Of a stretch of DNA of 64,000 nt, positions 61,269 to 64,000 are shown piece by piece. Within the stretch, counting starts at the first letter, position 1, and the number at the start of each line of letters is the position of its first letter. The stretch spans positions 1,178,001-1,242,000 of the forward strand of contig JAUDYN010000007.1 in assembly GCA_030407005.1 (NCBI GenBank). Reading direction: 5' to 3'. The stretch comes from Desarmillaria ectypa. Lineage: Eukaryota; Basidiomycota; Agaricomycetes; Agaricales; Physalacriaceae. The notes beneath the pieces were generated by a model. It searched no databases and had not been told where the DNA came from. It saw nothing but the letters and a program-made list of their open reading frames with translations. The position numbers were made by a program, and so were the translations under genes.

Positions 61269-62937
61269 CTAGGGTGATACCAAGCAGACAGATGGATTTC
61301 GAGGAGCCTCACGCGTTGGTGGCTTGATCATCCTGGGAGGTGGCAAGATGCGCACACTGTAACCTTGCCGCTCTGTATTCTGATTTCGCTGGGACTTTCC
61401 AGCTGCTGCCGATGCTCTCGTCGAGCGCCCAGTGGATGTCTGCACAGGACGACAAAATGTCCGATCACTATCTTCATCAAGTTCATCGCTCTCGCTCTCC
61501 TCTGCTTGTCTACGGTGCTCATTTTTCCGTGATACATCACCCAACTCCTGCTGCGCGTGTGGGGGGCTACCGCTACGTCTCTTCTCATCAGGTATATTTA
61601 TTCGAGTAAAATCCTACGAAAGGTGATCGATTGAAGCACGTAGACATAGTGATGTGAACTCACCTCGCTCTTCATGCTATGGTCCTGTTCGTTCCCACTA
61701 TCCGAAGTAGACGGACGAGGAGTTGAGCACCCAGATTTGGGTTGCTCGTCTGTGGTGTCGTCTTCAGACGACGGAGGAGGACCTGAACAGAAAAGCTCCT
61801 TCCTAGTACGAAGCAAGTGGCCATCTGAGGGGTGCTTAGATGAATGATCTGCACGAAATGATACATCCTCATAGCCCGGAGGGGGAGGAAATCGTGATAA
61901 TGGTTTCTTCCTGGAGCGCAGGGACCTCAACGTGCGCGTTGTTGAGAGTGAAAGGCTGTCGTCAGATTGATCAGAGAACTCTGTAAAAGGTTGCGCATCT
62001 TTGATATGCCGTCCTGTCTTTTTCACGCCCGGAGTATACTGAATGTATTCAGTGTTAACGGGTTTTGGAGGTTTCTTCTTGGGGCGTTTGGCAGGTGCAA
62101 TGTCCTTTTTCTTGCCTTTGTCGTGTTTAAATTCCTTGGCCTTTTCTTCCGTCCGTTTCCTCTTCAGCGACGGTGGTGGTGATGGCGACGGCGGCGGAGG
62201 GACAGTAGGTTGGGTGAGTAAATAATCGGAGGTCATCATCGAAAAGAGGCCTTCAGAACGAGCCTGATGGAGCATGCGCAAGGCATCTCCTCGCACTCTC
62301 GATGGGTCGGAGAGGCCAGATATGAAAGCAGCCATGTTATTGTTCGACCCCGTGATCGACAACGACGACACTCCCGAGGTCAGCGAAGATGGGCCTTCTG
62401 GTGGGTCGTCATCGAATGGGTTACTCTTTGGCGTGTAGTCGAATAGCGGAGCAAAGATTTTGTCGACCTGGAACCGTCGTGCAAGCTCACGACCTCTGTC
62501 GAGCGGAATCCTGAAAAGATTAGACTTGGAGACGGCAACGGTATTTGGTCGGTCATTGCTCACCAAGTGCCTTGGTATTTTCCGTGTCCCCCCTGTATAA
62601 TTTCGTGTTGTCCCTTCAGTACCCGTCGGTCCATGACCACCGTCCGCTTCCCCTTGTTCACGCCGGCGACCTTGAGGATCTGAGTCGCGTTGACCCACGA
62701 ATTGTCGCGCCTGCGCATGCAAGGAATGCCTTTGATCATGCATTCATCAACCTGAAGACAATCAGTCGAACCCTTTCCTCAGACAGCCGAGCTCACCAGC
62801 ACAGATGAATATTCAGCATCATAGATGTGCGGAGGCTGTTCGATGGGAGGTGGGATTTCGGAGGATCCGTCGTCAACGTTAGGAGTGGTGTTCTCTATGG
62901 GATTCAAAGTGCTCCCTGGGTCACTTGTCGTCTGCAT
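61269..62937 (-). CDS. Second APSES-domain protein, without ankyrin repeats
   Basis: Probable DNA-binding regulator. Exons 62937-62797, 62751-62564, 62510-61664 and 61613-61269 give 506 residues. The APSES domain (about 38-115) has [50 protein letters not shown] and [12 protein letters not shown], with [12 protein letters not shown] just after. Exon 2 is exactly 188 nt, the same length and phase as exon 2 of the MBP1-like gene 37 kb away, so the two share ancestry. The remainder is basic and Pro/Ser/Glu-rich with bipartite NLS-like clusters ([18 protein letters not shown]). No ankyrin repeat or coiled coil follows, unlike MBP1/SWI4. It might compete for the same sites without a SWI6-type partner (inference). 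Confidence 0.85.
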
Positions 62938-63527
62938 AGCAGCATGACAGTGGGTATCGTGAGTGGCAGCGTGGCGACACAGAGCAGACGCGCATAGAAC
63001 TTGAATTTTTGCGGAATTTCGACTGGAAAATAAAAGGAAAATAAATATTCCCAAAAAACATGAGAGTATAATTTTCCCCAAAGTTATGTACACGTACGTA
63101 CCCTTTTTTTCATGACAAAATCGACATCATACATTTACGAACAGTCTGTAGCTAGGTACATATGTATCATGCTATCAAAACGTTGTCCCATACTGGTAAA
63201 CGATCTGCTTTTGCCTGAAGTCCTTCTAGCCGGGTAGTTTAACGTCAATGCATATGGAAGATGAGATACAAGACGTAGATAATTCCCGGCGACATCCAGA
63301 TAAAGAGAACAAAGGGGTCAATGTAAAGAATTCATTAGATGGTGCAGAATTTCTTGGTGGTGATACGAGAGAAAGTTGGAAGAATTTGTGCCTTATATAA
63401 TCCTGGAGAACAGCTGACGTCATATCAACGTGTGAAAAATGCCGCCGTTGCACTGCCACATTCTTCTCTCTCTCTTTCTGACAGTCAAGCCCATTTCCCG
63501 ATCCGTATACCCTTTTCTTCAGCCATC
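62938..63527. promoter_or_regulatory. Divergent region APSES-2 / PRP4
   Basis: 590 bp between starts. Pyrimidine-rich tracts (ttctctctctctttct) lie near 63460 before the PRP4 start. No gene recognised. Confidence 0.35.
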
Positions 63528-64000
63528 ATGTCGGAACTCACTTTTGATACGCTTATGGACGATGGAAACTACATCGGCTCTGAGCGCGCCAGGATGGAAA
63601 ACCGAGTTATTCTGGAGGAACTGGAAAGAAAGAAAAAGGCACGAAGTATGGCCGTACCGACGGACGATAATCGCGTCAAGATAAGGTTAAGGGAAATCGG
63701 AGAGCCAATCACGCTTTTCGGTGAACGTGTGCGTACGTGCCGTTTTGCTCGATAAATGGATAGTGACACGGTATTGTTGGCAGGCTGCCGACCGTAGAGA
63801 CCGTCTCATATACGTGTTGTCGCAAATCAATGCTGCAAGAGGGGATGATGCTATGCATTTGGATGAAGATGAAAGTTCGGAAAGTGAAGACGAGGTTCGT
63901 CGCACTTTTCATATAGAGGCATTATGAGTAACGCACCCTCCAAGGAGGAAGAATTCTACTCTCCCGGATCCTTGGAGCTGCTCGAGGCTCGAAGACGAAT
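63528..64000 (+). CDS. PRP4: U4/U6 snRNP protein PRP4 (PRPF4), 5' part only
   Basis: Spliceosomal WD40 protein of the U4/U6.U5 tri-snRNP. Exons 63528-63728, 63784-63894 and 63945 to the window edge are visible. They give the N-terminal region: a helical lead (GSERARMENRVILEELERKK), then the PRP4 (SFM) motif VKIRLREIGEPITLFGERAA and DRRDRLIYVLSQI, then an acidic run ending in EEEFYSPGSLELLEARRR. The WD40 repeats expected downstream are outside the window. The motif joins across the first intron with the usual (A/P)ADRR. Confidence 0.85.

Overview
The window looks like the genome of a mushroom-forming basidiomycete (Agaricomycetes). Genes are dense and cut by many short introns (about 45-60 nt, GT...AG with a few GC...AG). 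Families typical of that group are present: a DUF6533-type membrane protein, a KAR9/GAR fusion, dikarya-style APSES factors and a copia element. I rebuilt about 28 genes by hand. Exons were joined so that every splice keeps the reading frame and family motifs continue across the junction. Transcript evidence is absent, so very small exons and start codons are inferences.

Layout. 1-1.3 kb: 3' end of a Ty1/copia retrotransposon with an LTR. 2.7-12.8 kb: RPL20, CDC123 (minus), a protein with three tandem zinc-binding modules, a KAR9/GAR cytoskeletal protein and TRAPPC12. 13.2-21.6 kb: two allantoate-permease-like MFS paralogues face each other around ERG4, the last enzyme of ergosterol synthesis; the right-hand copy has a frameshift. 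23-32 kb: an MBP1-like cell-cycle factor and RFC3 share a 151-bp divergent promoter, then EMC5, ZW10 and RED/IK. 32.3-40.5 kb: a sterol O-acyltransferase with an apparent nested (stwintron) splice, an FBXO9-like F-box protein, a DNAJB12-like chaperone, COX9 and CDC55. 40.5-44.1 kb: a gene-poor stretch. 44.1-51 kb: ubiquitin-eS31, a SAM methyltransferase, an F-box protein and a DUF6533 gene made of tiny exons. 51.6-64 kb: trifunctional FOL1, an acyl-CoA oxidase-like enzyme, the vacuolar cation channel YVC1 (23 exons), a second APSES factor without ankyrin repeats, and the 5' end of PRP4.

Most genes are housekeeping, with no operon-like or secondary-metabolite cluster. Shared themes are sterol metabolism (ERG4, ARE), G1/S control and replication (MBP1-like, RFC3), ER and vesicle biology (EMC5, ZW10, TRAPPC12, DNAJB12-like, ARE) and splicing (RED, PRP4). 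The most unusual signals are in gene architecture: a candidate stwintron, a set of 4-, 6-, 7- and 10-nt exons kept in both MFS paralogues, an apparent 2-nt exon, and an undescribed three-module zinc protein.
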